A stretch of 64,000 nt of DNA, from contig JAJTHM010000030.1 in assembly GCA_021297855.1 (NCBI GenBank), positions 1 to 64,000 on the forward strand, written 5' to 3'. The translations under genes and the position numbers were made by a program. Under the pieces are notes generated by a model. It saw nothing but the letters and a program-made list of their open reading frames with translations, had not been told where the DNA came from and made no database searches. Below are positions 49,071-58,754 of the stretch, piece after piece; position 1 is the stretch's first letter; each line of letters opens with the position of its first letter. The DNA comes from Sphingobacteriales bacterium (GTDB lineage Bacteria > Bacteroidota > Bacteroidia > Chitinophagales > JADJOU01).

Positions 49071-50051
49071 CTAACCTACTTCAACAGCGCTACTCATAGC
49101 ACTATACTTATCTATTCTTGCGCTAATCCTTTGGTCAGGAGTTTGCTTTTCTAATTCATTTAAATTTTCCAATATGTGATTCCTCAATCTTGAGGCCATT
49201 TCACAAGGGTTGTAATGTGCTCCACCTGCTGGTTCTGCGACTATACCATCAATCAATTTATTTTTAAGATTATCTGCCGGGGTGAGTTTCAAGGCCTCAG
49301 CGGCTCTTTCTTTGTGCTCCCAACTTCGCCACAATATGCTGGAACAAGACTCAGGAGAAATCACGGTAAACCATGTATTCTCCAACATAAATACTCTATC
49401 TCCTACACCAATACCTAAGGCTCCACCAGAGGCTCCTTCACCTATGATATAACATAAAATCGGAACTTTCAGTTGTGCCATTTCAAAAAGATTTCTTGCG
49501 ATGGCCTCCGCTTGTCCTCTATCCTCAGCTTCAATACCTGGGAAAGCACCTGGTGTATCGATTAAGGTAACTACTGGAATATTAAACTTCTCAGCCATCT
49601 TCATGGCCCGCAATGCTTTTCTATATCCCTCTGGATAAGGCATACCAAAATTGCGATATTGTCTCATTTTGGTATTGACCCCTTTTTGGTGCCCAATAAG
49701 CATAACAGATTTACCATCTATTTGAGCCATCTTACATATAATAGCCTTATCATCTTTTACATTTCTATCCCCATGAATTTCTATATTGAAATCAGTAATA
49801 TTATCCATATAAAACAAGGCATAGGGACGATTGGGATGTCTTGACAACTGTACCTTTTGCCATGTCGTCAATCCTTGAGTCACATTAAGTTTCTCCGCTT
49901 CCAAATTTTCTTTAAGTATATTTATTTTATCGCTCAAGTCTATGTTGGATTTTTTCTCCATAGCCTGCATCTCTTCTATTTGATCTTGAATCTTCTTTAT
50001 AGGTTCTTCGAAATCTAAATACTGAATGGGTGAATTTTCATTACTAATCAT
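49071..50051 (-). CDS. accA: Acetyl-CoA carboxylase carboxyltransferase subunit alpha
   Basis: 326 aa; FGMPYPEGYRKALRAMKMAEKFNIPVVTLIDTPGAFPGIEAEDRGQAEAIARNL. Confidence 0.97.
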   Translation of the reverse strand: MISNENSPIQYLDFEEPIKKIQDQIEEMQAMEKKSNIDLSDKINILKENLEAEKLNVTQGLTTWQKVQLSRHPNRPYALFYMDNITDFNIEIHGDRNVKDDKAIICKMAQIDGKSVMLIGHQKGVNTKMRQYRNFGMPYPEGYRKALRAMKMAEKFNIPVVTLIDTPGAFPGIEAEDRGQAEAIARNLFEMAQLKVPILCYIIGEGASGGALGIGVGDRVFMLENTWFTVISPESCSSILWRSWEHKERAAEALKLTPADNLKNKLIDGIVAEPAGGAHYNPCEMASRLRNHILENLNELEKQTPDQRISARIDKYSAMSSAVEVG

Positions 50052-50219
50052 AATTCTTAATAATTTATTAATGGCAAATGTAATTTAAAATATTTATATG
50101 ACTAATAACGCAATCCTTAATGAAATAAAAACAGCATTAAAAAATTAATTGTCAATTCATTAACTAAACAATCTTCTATTCATTGTCTACAAAAAAAACC
50201 AAAAAAACGAGCAAGACGC

Positions 50220-51176
50220 CTAGAACTTCAACTTACGCAATGCCTCGTTAAATTTAGGCATTACTTCAAATGCATCTCCTACTATACCATAGTCCGCTGC
50301 TTTAAAGAAAGGGGCCTCAGGGTCGGTATTGATGACTACAATCGTTTTAGAACTTGATACACCAGCTAGATGCTGAATAGCGCCAGAAATACCCACAGCT
50401 ATATATAAATTGGGTGAAATAGCTAAACCTGTCTGACCTACATGCTCATGGTGAGGGCGCCAGTGCACGTCTGCCACCGCACGACTGCACGCCGTAGCCG
50501 CTCCCAATATTTTTGCACATTCTTCGATCATACCCCAGTTTTCAGGACCTTTTAATCCTCTACCTGCAGATACCACGAGGTCAGCCTCGCTTAATGGAAT
50601 ATCACCTGATACTAATTCACTCTTGATATATTTGGTTGAAAAATCTGCCGCTGTAATAGAGGTAGCAGCAGTGACCACTTCACAGCTTGTTGGATTTTTC
50701 ACCGCTGGAATTGAATTCGAGGCAAGAGAAATAATTTTTTTCTCCGTATGTATTTTATAATTGGCAACTGCCTTTCCAGAAAACACATTTTTACTAATGA
50801 CAAAACCATCCGAAGTTTCTGCCAAAGCATTCGCACCATTGACTAAGCCTGCTTGCAATCGCACGGATAAACGAGGTGCCAAGGCTTTTCCATTTTGATT
50901 AAATGGTAAAACGAGAATTTGTCCTCCATTCGCATTAAATATTTCACCAATAGCTTTAGCAAAGGCCTTGCTATCAAAATGATTGAATTTATCATCATTG
51001 ACTTGAAACAATTTTCCTACTCCATATTCACCCACTGCATTAGCATCGCAGCTAGTCAAACAAATAGCGGCCACTGAGCTACTCATTTTGTCAGCCATTT
51101 TTTTACCATAAGTCAAAACCTCTAAAGAGGATTTTTTCAATTGACCATTTACTGCTTCTATATATACTATAATCAT
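50220..51176 (-). CDS. etfA: Electron transfer flavoprotein subunit alpha
   Basis: 318 aa; VSAGRGLKGPENWGMIEECAKILGAATACSRAVAD; HVGQTGLAISPNLYIAVGISGAIQHLAG. Confidence 0.97.
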   Translation of the reverse strand: MIIVYIEAVNGQLKKSSLEVLTYGKKMADKMSSSVAAICLTSCDANAVGEYGVGKLFQVNDDKFNHFDSKAFAKAIGEIFNANGGQILVLPFNQNGKALAPRLSVRLQAGLVNGANALAETSDGFVISKNVFSGKAVANYKIHTEKKIISLASNSIPAVKNPTSCEVVTAATSITAADFSTKYIKSELVSGDIPLSEADLVVSAGRGLKGPENWGMIEECAKILGAATACSRAVADVHWRPHHEHVGQTGLAISPNLYIAVGISGAIQHLAGVSSSKTIVVINTDPEAPFFKAADYGIVGDAFEVMPKFNEALRKLKF

Positions 51177-51180
51177 AATC

Positions 51181-51214
51181 TAATTTTGAATTGTTAATTC
51201 TTAATTTTTAATAC
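51181..51214. repeat. Family A degenerate AATT-phrase repeat, copy 2
   Basis: AATTTTGAATTGTTAATTCTTAATTTTTAATA. Confidence 0.6.
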
Positions 51215-51229
51215 CTATCTAAATTCACA

Positions 51230-51976
51230 CTATATTACTTTGGCTTCATCATGCAAGGCCTTAACTAATGCTTCCACCTCATCCACTGAGAATAATTTCA
51301 CTGCAGATTTTGGTTTAGGTTCGTCAAATTTATTAATGGAGACGAATGTATCTCCACCAACAGCCGCCAACTTAGTTAGCGGTTTAGATTTAGCCATCAT
51401 GATTCCTTTCATATTTGGCAAGCGCTGCTCTGCCATCCCTTTCTGAGCAGAAATCACAAATGGTACATTCACCTCGATAACTTCTTCACCACCTTCTATT
51501 TCTCGATTTAGTGTAGCTGTAGTTCCATTCATATCCCATTTAGACACCTGAGATACAAAGGCTGCATCCATAAATTCAGCAATCATACCACCAACAGAAA
51601 AACTGTTATAATCAATGGTTTCTTTTCCTGTTATCACTATATCATAGCCGTTAGCTTTGGCATAGTTGGCAATTTCTTTAGCAACATAAAATGGCTCTAA
51701 GTCATCAGCCGACTCAATCAATACCGCATCATCTGCCCCGATAGCCAGCGCTTTTCTTAAATATTGATCATTTTCAGAACTTCCTACATTAATCACTGTT
51801 ACTTTTCCTGCTCCCGCTGCTTCCTTTAATTCTAAGGCGCGAACCAAGGCATACCACTCATCCGTTGGATTAAGAATATACGTTACCCCATCACTGGAGA
51901 ATTTGGTATTGTTATCTTTGAAAGCTATCTTAGCCGTGGTATCCGGCACTTTGCTTACGCATACTAAAAAGTTCAT
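51230..51976 (-). CDS. etfB: Electron transfer flavoprotein subunit beta
   Basis: 248 aa; EtfB N-terminal pattern MNFLVCVSKVPDTTAKI; ITGKETIDYNSFSVGGMIAEFM. Confidence 0.96.
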   Translation of the reverse strand: MNFLVCVSKVPDTTAKIAFKDNNTKFSSDGVTYILNPTDEWYALVRALELKEAAGAGKVTVINVGSSENDQYLRKALAIGADDAVLIESADDLEPFYVAKEIANYAKANGYDIVITGKETIDYNSFSVGGMIAEFMDAAFVSQVSKWDMNGTTATLNREIEGGEEVIEVNVPFVISAQKGMAEQRLPNMKGIMMAKSKPLTKLAAVGGDTFVSINKFDEPKPKSAVKLFSVDEVEALVKALHDEAKVI

Positions 51977-51980
51977 ATTT

Positions 51981-52075
51981 CAATTATTAATTTTGAATTT
52001 TAAATTTTGAATAGTTTTAAAATATTCAACTATCTGACCAAATATTTAGAATTAAGAATTTAAAATTAAGAATTC
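51981..52075. repeat. Two facing family A AATT-phrase repeats
   Basis: CAATTATTAATTTTGAATTTTAAATTTTGAATA (51981-52013) facing AGAATTAAGAATTTAAAATTAAGAATTCCT (52049-52075). Confidence 0.5.
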
Positions 52076-52786
52076 CTAACCCATATTATGAAAAACAGCT
52101 TGCACATCTTCATCTTCTTCCAGTCTATCGATTAATTTTTCTACCTCGGCTTTTTGTTCCTCGGTTAAATCCTCTTTATAATTCATCGGAATGCGTTCTT
52201 TTTCAGCCGATACAATATTTATACCCATTTTATCTAAGGCTTGTTGCATTTTTCCAAAATCAGTAAAGCCAACTTGAATAAATGTCTCACCCTCTTCCGT
52301 TCCTATTTCTTCTAAACCAAAATCGATTAACTCTAGCTCTAACTCCTCTAAATCTTTCCCAGCCAAATCCACGGTGAAAAATGCTTTGTGTTCAAACATA
52401 AATTCGACAGAGCCACTATTCCCAAGCGCTCCACCACATTTGTTGAAATGTGAACGCACATTGGCTACTGTTCTATTGGTATTATCCGTGGCTGTTTCTA
52501 TTAGAAATGCTACACCATGAGGACCAAACCCTTCGTATAGTAGCTCGGCAAAATCCTTTTCATCTTTTCCTAAGGCTTTTTTTATTGCTCTCTCTACATT
52601 ATCTTTCGGCATATTGGCTGCCTTGGAGTTTTGGATAGCTATTCGCAGACGGGTATTGGTTGTAGGATCTCCACCACCACTTTTTACTGCCATCACTATC
52701 TCCTTACCTATTCGGGTAAATGCCACAGCCATCTTGCTCCATCGAGCCATTTTGGCTGCCTTTCTATATTCAAACGCGCGTCCCAT
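52076..52786 (-). CDS. yebC: YebC/PmpR family transcriptional/translational regulator
   Basis: 236 aa; GRAFEYRKAAKMARWSKMAVAFTRIGKEI; YEGFGPHGVAFLIETATDN. Confidence 0.96.
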   Translation of the reverse strand: MGRAFEYRKAAKMARWSKMAVAFTRIGKEIVMAVKSGGGDPTTNTRLRIAIQNSKAANMPKDNVERAIKKALGKDEKDFAELLYEGFGPHGVAFLIETATDNTNRTVANVRSHFNKCGGALGNSGSVEFMFEHKAFFTVDLAGKDLEELELELIDFGLEEIGTEEGETFIQVGFTDFGKMQQALDKMGINIVSAEKERIPMNYKEDLTEEQKAEVEKLIDRLEEDEDVQAVFHNMG

Positions 52787-52936
52787 TTTGTTCTTTTACT
52801 CTAAACTTTTAGCAATATCAACAATATGGACAAATTTATGAATAAAAAATTATTCTGAACTTCTTTATAGGTTTAGAAAGAATTAAAAAAATGAAAATTA
52901 AATTCTGCTAATGCGCATATTTACCACTAATAAAAT

Positions 52937-53087
52937 AGATTCCTGAATTCCCCTGCCTAGTCGGCAGACAGGCTTGTCTGTTGACAAACAGGGCTGCGCT
53001 TCATCCGCCAGAGGCGGACGCTAATGGCCTGAGACCTCGTCATTCCTACGAACCTGTGCTGACCTAAGCGTCAGAATGCAGGAATCT
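52937..53087. mobile_element. 151-bp MITE-like/REP-like non-coding element
   Basis: Terminal inverted repeats AGATTCCTGAATTC / GAATGCAGGAATCT (13 of 14); nested internal hairpins (CTGCC/GGCAG, CAGACA/TGTCTG, CCGCC/GGCGG); clearly more GC-rich than its flanks; no ORF. Confidence 0.7.
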
Positions 53088-53145
53088 GCACATAGTTTTG
53101 TGGTAAGGAAGCGTACTAGCATAAATAAAACTGAAAGATATCGCA

Positions 53146-53871
53146 CTATCGTTTCCAATCTATAACTTTTACCACAACGGTATAGCCATTCTCTGGTTTA
53201 TCCCAACCGTTATTTGCATTTTGCTTTTCCAGCTTATTATATTCTGCATAAACTAAACCTATATTTTTGGTATAAACTTCATAAAAATGAGTCTTTTCGA
53301 TAGCATTAACGTCTAGATGCTGCAGCACTGTCACGGTTGAATCAAACTTAATACTCGATATAGTCTTGGTCTGAAATAAATCTATATATTTATAATCCCA
53401 GTCTCCATACAATTTATTCAAGGTTGTATCAATATGTTTATTTCCTTTCCATAGCAAAGCGGCATTGATAGGAGAATGAAGTTTAACAAGTCGAATATTA
53501 TCCACATTTTTCGTAATCCTATCCGATAAAGGCTGAATTGAGATATTTTTCGAGAAGACCCAAGGTTCTGTTAGGGTTTTTCTTGTAAAAACTTTAACTT
53601 TAAACTGATAAGGAGTATCAAAACCAATTAAGGTATCCTCTATGAGCTCACGGATATAAATCGTTGTCCCGGTAATGATAGGTTGGGGGTCTAGTGAACT
53701 TTTAATATATCGAGTAGAATCTACCTGATAATCCACCCAAAAACCTAATTTGCTTGGATAGTAGTCATTATAAGAAATCTGAGAATCTGGAGTGGCTGTT
53801 TCCAGCACCTTTTGGCATGAAGTCACCAATGGAATCAAGAGAACAAAAAGGACTCTTGTGTAAACGCACAT
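53146..53871 (-). CDS. Hypothetical lipoprotein
   Basis: 241 aa; lipobox LIPLVTSC. Confidence 0.65.
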   Translation of the reverse strand: MCVYTRVLFVLLIPLVTSCQKVLETATPDSQISYNDYYPSKLGFWVDYQVDSTRYIKSSLDPQPIITGTTIYIRELIEDTLIGFDTPYQFKVKVFTRKTLTEPWVFSKNISIQPLSDRITKNVDNIRLVKLHSPINAALLWKGNKHIDTTLNKLYGDWDYKYIDLFQTKTISSIKFDSTVTVLQHLDVNAIEKTHFYEVYTKNIGLVYAEYNKLEKQNANNGWDKPENGYTVVVKVIDWKR

Positions 53872-53887
53872 ATATCGACAAGAAATA

Positions 53888-54007
53888 TTAAGCGTTCAGT
53901 GAGCTAGTCGCAGCCTCCGCCTGAGAATACGCAGGACACGTCTTACTTCTACAAGCACATGCAGACAATAAAACTACGATAGCAAATAAAAACAATACCT
54001 TCTTCAT
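53888..54007 (-). CDS. 39-aa small lipoprotein missing from the ORF track
   Basis: MKKVLFLFAIVVLLSACACRSKTCPAYSQAEAATSSLNA*; complete lipobox signal (VLLSAC) and CPAY motif. Confidence 0.75.
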   Translation of the reverse strand: MKKVLFLFAIVVLLSACACRSKTCPAYSQAEAATSSLNA

Positions 54008-54176
54008 CTGTTTTTTTTTATATTACCTAATGATTATTAAAATATAACCTTCGTTCAATTTGAAGAACGAAAATAAGGCATTTTTAGTATTTGAAATAAA
54101 TATTTATTCAAAACGACAAAATTTAGCGCAAACATTCACTATATTTATCCACAAATTAAACTAAAACTGTATTCAA

Positions 54177-55541
54177 TTGGCAAAAATCAAAAAAGCATTT
54201 TTCTGCACAAATTGTGGCAATGAATCCTCCAAATGGATAGGACGCTGCCCTGGATGCAACGAATGGAATACGTATGTAGAAGAAATTATTTCCAAGGAAA
54301 ACTCGAATCCGAACCAATCCGCATTTAAGGATTTTTCTGTTAAAACAAAGCCAGTAAAACTCACAGAGGTAAAACAAAATGATATTTCTCGCTTCTATTC
54401 GGATGATCCAGAGTTTAATCGTGTGCTAGGTGGTGGAATCGTTCCAGGATCCATAGTCCTCATAGGAGGTGAGCCAGGAATAGGCAAATCCACTTTATTG
54501 TTGCAAATCGCGCTTTCGCTAAAGGATTTAAAAATACTCTATGTATCTGGTGAGGAAAGTGTAGAACAAATTAAAATGCGAGCCGATAGAATTCAAGTCC
54601 AAAATGAAAATTTATTTCTCTATTCAGAAACCTGCACACAGACCATTTTTGAACAAGTCAAGTCTTTAGAACCCAATTTAATTATAATAGACTCTATACA
54701 AACAGTCTATTCGCAGCATATTTTATCTGCCTCGGGCAGTATATCGCAGGTTCGAGAATGCGCTGGTGAATTTCAACGACTCGCTAAGGAAACCAATATT
54801 CCTGTCATTCTCATAGGTCATATCAATAAAGAAGGAGAAATAGCTGGTCCTAAGCTTCTAGAGCACATTGTAGATACCGTTTTACAATTCGAAGGAGATA
54901 GAAATTATACACACAGATTGCTTCGCACGATAAAAAATAGATTTGGTTCTGCCTTAGAACTAGGAGTTTATGAAATGAAGTCCCAAGGCTTACAACCTGT
55001 CATCAATCCTTCTGATATCCTACTTGGAAATAGAGATGAAGCCCTCAGTGGGGTGGCCATAGCATCGACTATGGAGGGAATGCGCCCATTGATGATCGAG
55101 GTGCAGGCTTTGGTAGCCAATGCTGTTTATGGGAATCCTCAACGAAGCTCCATTGGTTTCGACACACGCCGACTCAATATGCTTCTAGCTATTCTAGAAA
55201 AACGCGGAGGTTTTCAATTGTCCAATAAAGATGTTTTTCTCAATCTAGCAGGAGGTATCAAAGTGAGCGATCCTGCCCTGGATTTAGCCGTTCTGGCTGC
55301 TATCATTTCCTCATACAAAGATGAAGAAATATCCAGCAATACCGCTTTTTGTGCTGAAGTAGGACTCAGTGGAGAAATACGAGCTGTTTCTCGTATAGAG
55401 CAGCGCATAGCCGAAGCAGAAAAACTAGGTTTTGAAAAAATCTATATCTCTAAATACAATGCCAAACTACCGAAAGATAAATTCACTATCAAAATCGTTC
55501 AAGTAGGCAAGATTAGTGAGGTTTATGGGGTGTTATTTTAG
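54177..55541 (+). CDS. radA: DNA repair protein RadA (TTG start)
   Basis: 454 aa; CTNCGNESSKWIGRCPGCNEWNT zinc finger; GGEPGIGKSTLLLQ; KNRFG motif. Confidence 0.96.
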   Translation: MAKIKKAFFCTNCGNESSKWIGRCPGCNEWNTYVEEIISKENSNPNQSAFKDFSVKTKPVKLTEVKQNDISRFYSDDPEFNRVLGGGIVPGSIVLIGGEPGIGKSTLLLQIALSLKDLKILYVSGEESVEQIKMRADRIQVQNENLFLYSETCTQTIFEQVKSLEPNLIIIDSIQTVYSQHILSASGSISQVRECAGEFQRLAKETNIPVILIGHINKEGEIAGPKLLEHIVDTVLQFEGDRNYTHRLLRTIKNRFGSALELGVYEMKSQGLQPVINPSDILLGNRDEALSGVAIASTMEGMRPLMIEVQALVANAVYGNPQRSSIGFDTRRLNMLLAILEKRGGFQLSNKDVFLNLAGGIKVSDPALDLAVLAAIISSYKDEEISSNTAFCAEVGLSGEIRAVSRIEQRIAEAEKLGFEKIYISKYNAKLPKDKFTIKIVQVGKISEVYGVLF

Positions 55542-55562
55542 GGTTTTCTTATAAAAATAACT

Positions 55563-57317
55563 CTAAAACTTTCCAAACATCTCCTTGACATATTTCATCG
55601 GCGGTGCGCCAAAGCTTAGAAGTTTATCATTAAACGCTTTGAGGTTGAATTTGTCGCCCATTTGTTTTTTCACTTCTTCACGGAAGGTATAGATTTCATT
55701 GAATCCTGTAAAGTAAGAACACAACTGCACTTGCGTCAGCTTTGCTCTGCGCCATTTGCCTTCTGCCTCAGACTTTTCCTGAAAAGCCTCCACTTGCATG
55801 AGATGCATAGCTTGCTCTTCACTCATATTTTGACAATGAATACTATAGTCCAGAATGGTATTGCACACTCCTCGCAAGTGAAATTTATAATACATCAACC
55901 ACATTTCATCGGACATTTCAGTTTTATTGATAGTGGTATTCTTATCCCAACCTTCTTCCATCATCATTCGCTCAGCATAAAGTGCCCAGCCTTCGACAAA
56001 TGATCCATTTTGCAATAGATTTTGAATAATCGATGGCGACTTATTCGCATGAATCAATTGCACATAATGACCAGGAATTGCTTCATGAATATTCAATATT
56101 TGCAATGTAAACTGATTGTATTCACGAAGAAAACTTTCAGCTGCTTCTGGTGCATAAAATGCTAAGCTGCCTACATTGTAATAGGTATTGGCATTTTTTG
56201 CATAAGGTCCAGGGCTCGATATACTGGCGCCTGCTACACCTGCCATCCAAGCAGGTTCCTTCCGCACGACCAATGGTTTAGAAGCATCCATTGTCACTAA
56301 ATCTTTTTCTAGTATAAATTGATTTAACATAGGAATTTGTCTTTCGATTTCCTTTTGAAAATCTTCGCGCTTCACATGCTGGAGTGCGACCTTGTCGATT
56401 ACCATTTTGATTCGCTTTAAAGAATCTGCTTCCATAGGTGTATTGGGCAAATACTTATCCCATAAACGTGTGGCGATAGCAAACATGTCTGTCTGCAAGG
56501 ATTCTTTTCGCTGACTGGCTATTTGATACATTTCATCGGCAGAAAAGGAAGATGTGATATCGATGTTAAATTTCTTCTCATACAATTTTTTACCCAACCG
56601 AAAACTCTTAGGCTTGCGTTTACCAGATTCCATTTCTGATTTTAAATTTTCTAAATGAGCGACAAAACCTTGTATGGCTTTGGTTGCCACACCTAGGGAA
56701 GCAGTATCTGCATTTTTCTTAGTATAAAATTCTCGAATCTCTCCGTATTGGAGCATTTCAGAAGTACCTGTCAACTGCTGAATAGCCAACGTGGTGTGTT
56801 CTAATGTAGGCTCTGTCAAATTCTTTTTTGCAGCTTCAAAATACGCTGGTGTCTTCGCTAAAAATTTATCTAGATTTCCGATTATGGCATTGCTATCGTC
56901 TTTGTTTTGCGTAATTTCAAAAAGCGTTCCACCAAAGTTGTATTGAGACGCATCCCAAGTATAGGATTTATATTCATTGATACTATAATCGGTTCCCTCC
57001 AACATATTTTTTATCAATAAATAATCTGTTTTATTCATAGGGGATAAGGAATCGTAGATAAACTCATTTAATGAATCCAAATATCGTTTCGAAAATGCTA
57101 AGTCCGATTTTCTCCCTGCCTCATCAGGGATAGGTAAAATACTATCGTACTTATGATAACCTACACCAGTTGCCCAGTTGGGATATTGCTTCCACATATC
57201 ATCGACCATGCGCAGTTTGAAGGATTCGAATTCTGAATCTCCTTTTTTAGCTTGATGACAAGAGGACAGTGAAACAAGTAATATAAGAATGAGGGCTGAA
57301 TAAAATGATTTTATCAT
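55563..57317 (-). CDS. DUF885 family lipoprotein (predicted metallopeptidase-like)
   Basis: 584 aa; lipobox LLVSLSSC; HEAIPGHYVQLIHA and GWALYAERMM motifs. Confidence 0.9.
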   Translation of the reverse strand: MIKSFYSALILILLVSLSSCHQAKKGDSEFESFKLRMVDDMWKQYPNWATGVGYHKYDSILPIPDEAGRKSDLAFSKRYLDSLNEFIYDSLSPMNKTDYLLIKNMLEGTDYSINEYKSYTWDASQYNFGGTLFEITQNKDDSNAIIGNLDKFLAKTPAYFEAAKKNLTEPTLEHTTLAIQQLTGTSEMLQYGEIREFYTKKNADTASLGVATKAIQGFVAHLENLKSEMESGKRKPKSFRLGKKLYEKKFNIDITSSFSADEMYQIASQRKESLQTDMFAIATRLWDKYLPNTPMEADSLKRIKMVIDKVALQHVKREDFQKEIERQIPMLNQFILEKDLVTMDASKPLVVRKEPAWMAGVAGASISSPGPYAKNANTYYNVGSLAFYAPEAAESFLREYNQFTLQILNIHEAIPGHYVQLIHANKSPSIIQNLLQNGSFVEGWALYAERMMMEEGWDKNTTINKTEMSDEMWLMYYKFHLRGVCNTILDYSIHCQNMSEEQAMHLMQVEAFQEKSEAEGKWRRAKLTQVQLCSYFTGFNEIYTFREEVKKQMGDKFNLKAFNDKLLSFGAPPMKYVKEMFGKF

Positions 57318-57540
57318 AAGAATAAATTAGAAAGTAAAAATAAGTCATACTTGAAATAAAGTAACAAATATGTTTCATATAGCCACGAAGACACTAAGCC
57401 TTTAAAAGTAATTAGTTTCAATCTTTGCGTCTTTATTCATAGACAATAGATTCTTTGGAATTCATATTTGCTTCGCAGGAGTGGCAAAAAAAGAACAACT
57501 TCAAACTAATTACTTTAAATTTGAATAAGAAACTTTCTTT

Positions 57541-58581
57541 ATGAATCGACGTCAATTAGTCAAAACGTTATCTTTATCAGGTATGACATTTTCATTTTTT
57601 AAAACGGGCTGGGCTAGTAATTTAAAATCGACTTCTAAGCCTATCGTATTGAGCACATGGTACAATCAGCGAGAAGCCAATATCGATGCTTGGTCTATCC
57701 TTTCAAAAAATGGAAAGGCACTCGATGCTGTAGAAAAAGGTGTGATGAATGCGGAAAATGATATCACTAACTGTTGCGTGGGTCTCGGTGGAAATCCTGA
57801 TAGAACAGGTATCGTGACCTTAGATGCCTGTATCATGAATGAGAAATTTGAAATAGGTGCTGTAGGTGCTTTAGAGAGAATCAAACATCCTATTTCTGTG
57901 GCGCGCGCCGTTATGGAAAAATCTCCTCACGTAATGCTCGTAGGAGCAGGTGCACAAGAATTTGCCTTGGCACAAGGTTTTACTCTTGAAGATGGCAAAC
58001 TGAGCGACCATGCTACCAAGGCTTTTGAAGAATGGAAAAAACGAAATGAGTTTGACCATAAGAATGTAGAAAAGAAGAAAGTGGAATTTATCACCAAGCC
58101 GGATAGAGAACAAGAGAAAAGCAAATCGATGAAAGTCGATGAGTTCAATCACGACACGATAGGAATGCTAGCTTTGGACAGTTTTGGAAACTTAAGCGGT
58201 GCTTGCACCACCAGTGGCATGGGATTCAAAATGCGCGGACGATTGGGAGATTCTCCTATTATTGGAGCTGGACTCTATGTAGATAATGAAGTAGGAGCTG
58301 CTACTGCCACAGGACATGGAGAAGAAGTGATACGTATATGCGGAAGTCATTTAGTGGTAGAATTTATGCGCCAAGGTCTAAGTCCAGAACTCGCCTGTAA
58401 AAAAGCGGTAGAACGCATTCTCAAAAGCACCCCACGCAAATTGGAAGATTTACAAATAGGATTCATCGCGCTCAATAAACACGGAGAGTTTGGTTCCTAT
58501 GCCTTACAGAAAGGATTTGACTTTGCAGTGAAGTCGGAGGAATTAGATAATAAGAAGTTTGATAGTAAGTTTTTGATGTAA
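57541..58581 (+). CDS. N(4)-(beta-N-acetylglucosaminyl)-L-asparaginase (Ntn hydrolase)
   Basis: 346 aa; HDTIGMLALDSFGNLSGACTTSGMGFKMRGRLGDSPIIGAGLYVDNEVGAATATGHGEE; twin-arginine-like NRRQLVKTLSLSG N-terminus. Confidence 0.92.
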   Translation: MNRRQLVKTLSLSGMTFSFFKTGWASNLKSTSKPIVLSTWYNQREANIDAWSILSKNGKALDAVEKGVMNAENDITNCCVGLGGNPDRTGIVTLDACIMNEKFEIGAVGALERIKHPISVARAVMEKSPHVMLVGAGAQEFALAQGFTLEDGKLSDHATKAFEEWKKRNEFDHKNVEKKKVEFITKPDREQEKSKSMKVDEFNHDTIGMLALDSFGNLSGACTTSGMGFKMRGRLGDSPIIGAGLYVDNEVGAATATGHGEEVIRICGSHLVVEFMRQGLSPELACKKAVERILKSTPRKLEDLQIGFIALNKHGEFGSYALQKGFDFAVKSEELDNKKFDSKFLM

Positions 58582-58754
58582 ATGTAAGAATGTTATTGAA
58601 TACTGGTGAGGCGTAAGATAGGTATAAAGATTGGTTGGTGAAGACACTAACCTAGGGAAAAGAAAGTATGAGAGTAAAAAATTATTTGAGTTAATTTTGA
58701 AATTGAAAAACTAAGGTTCGTGAAGACACGAACCCAGGCTGCAAAAATTAGAAC

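Noticed and set aside
50098-50148. 16-codon ORF MTNNAILNEIKTALKN in the accA-etfA gap
   Set aside because: Too short, no clear ribosome binding context or downstream plus-strand gene to attenuate.
53888-54007. Leader peptide for radA
   Set aside because: It is on the opposite strand to radA and carries a lipoprotein signal, so it is better called a small lipoprotein.
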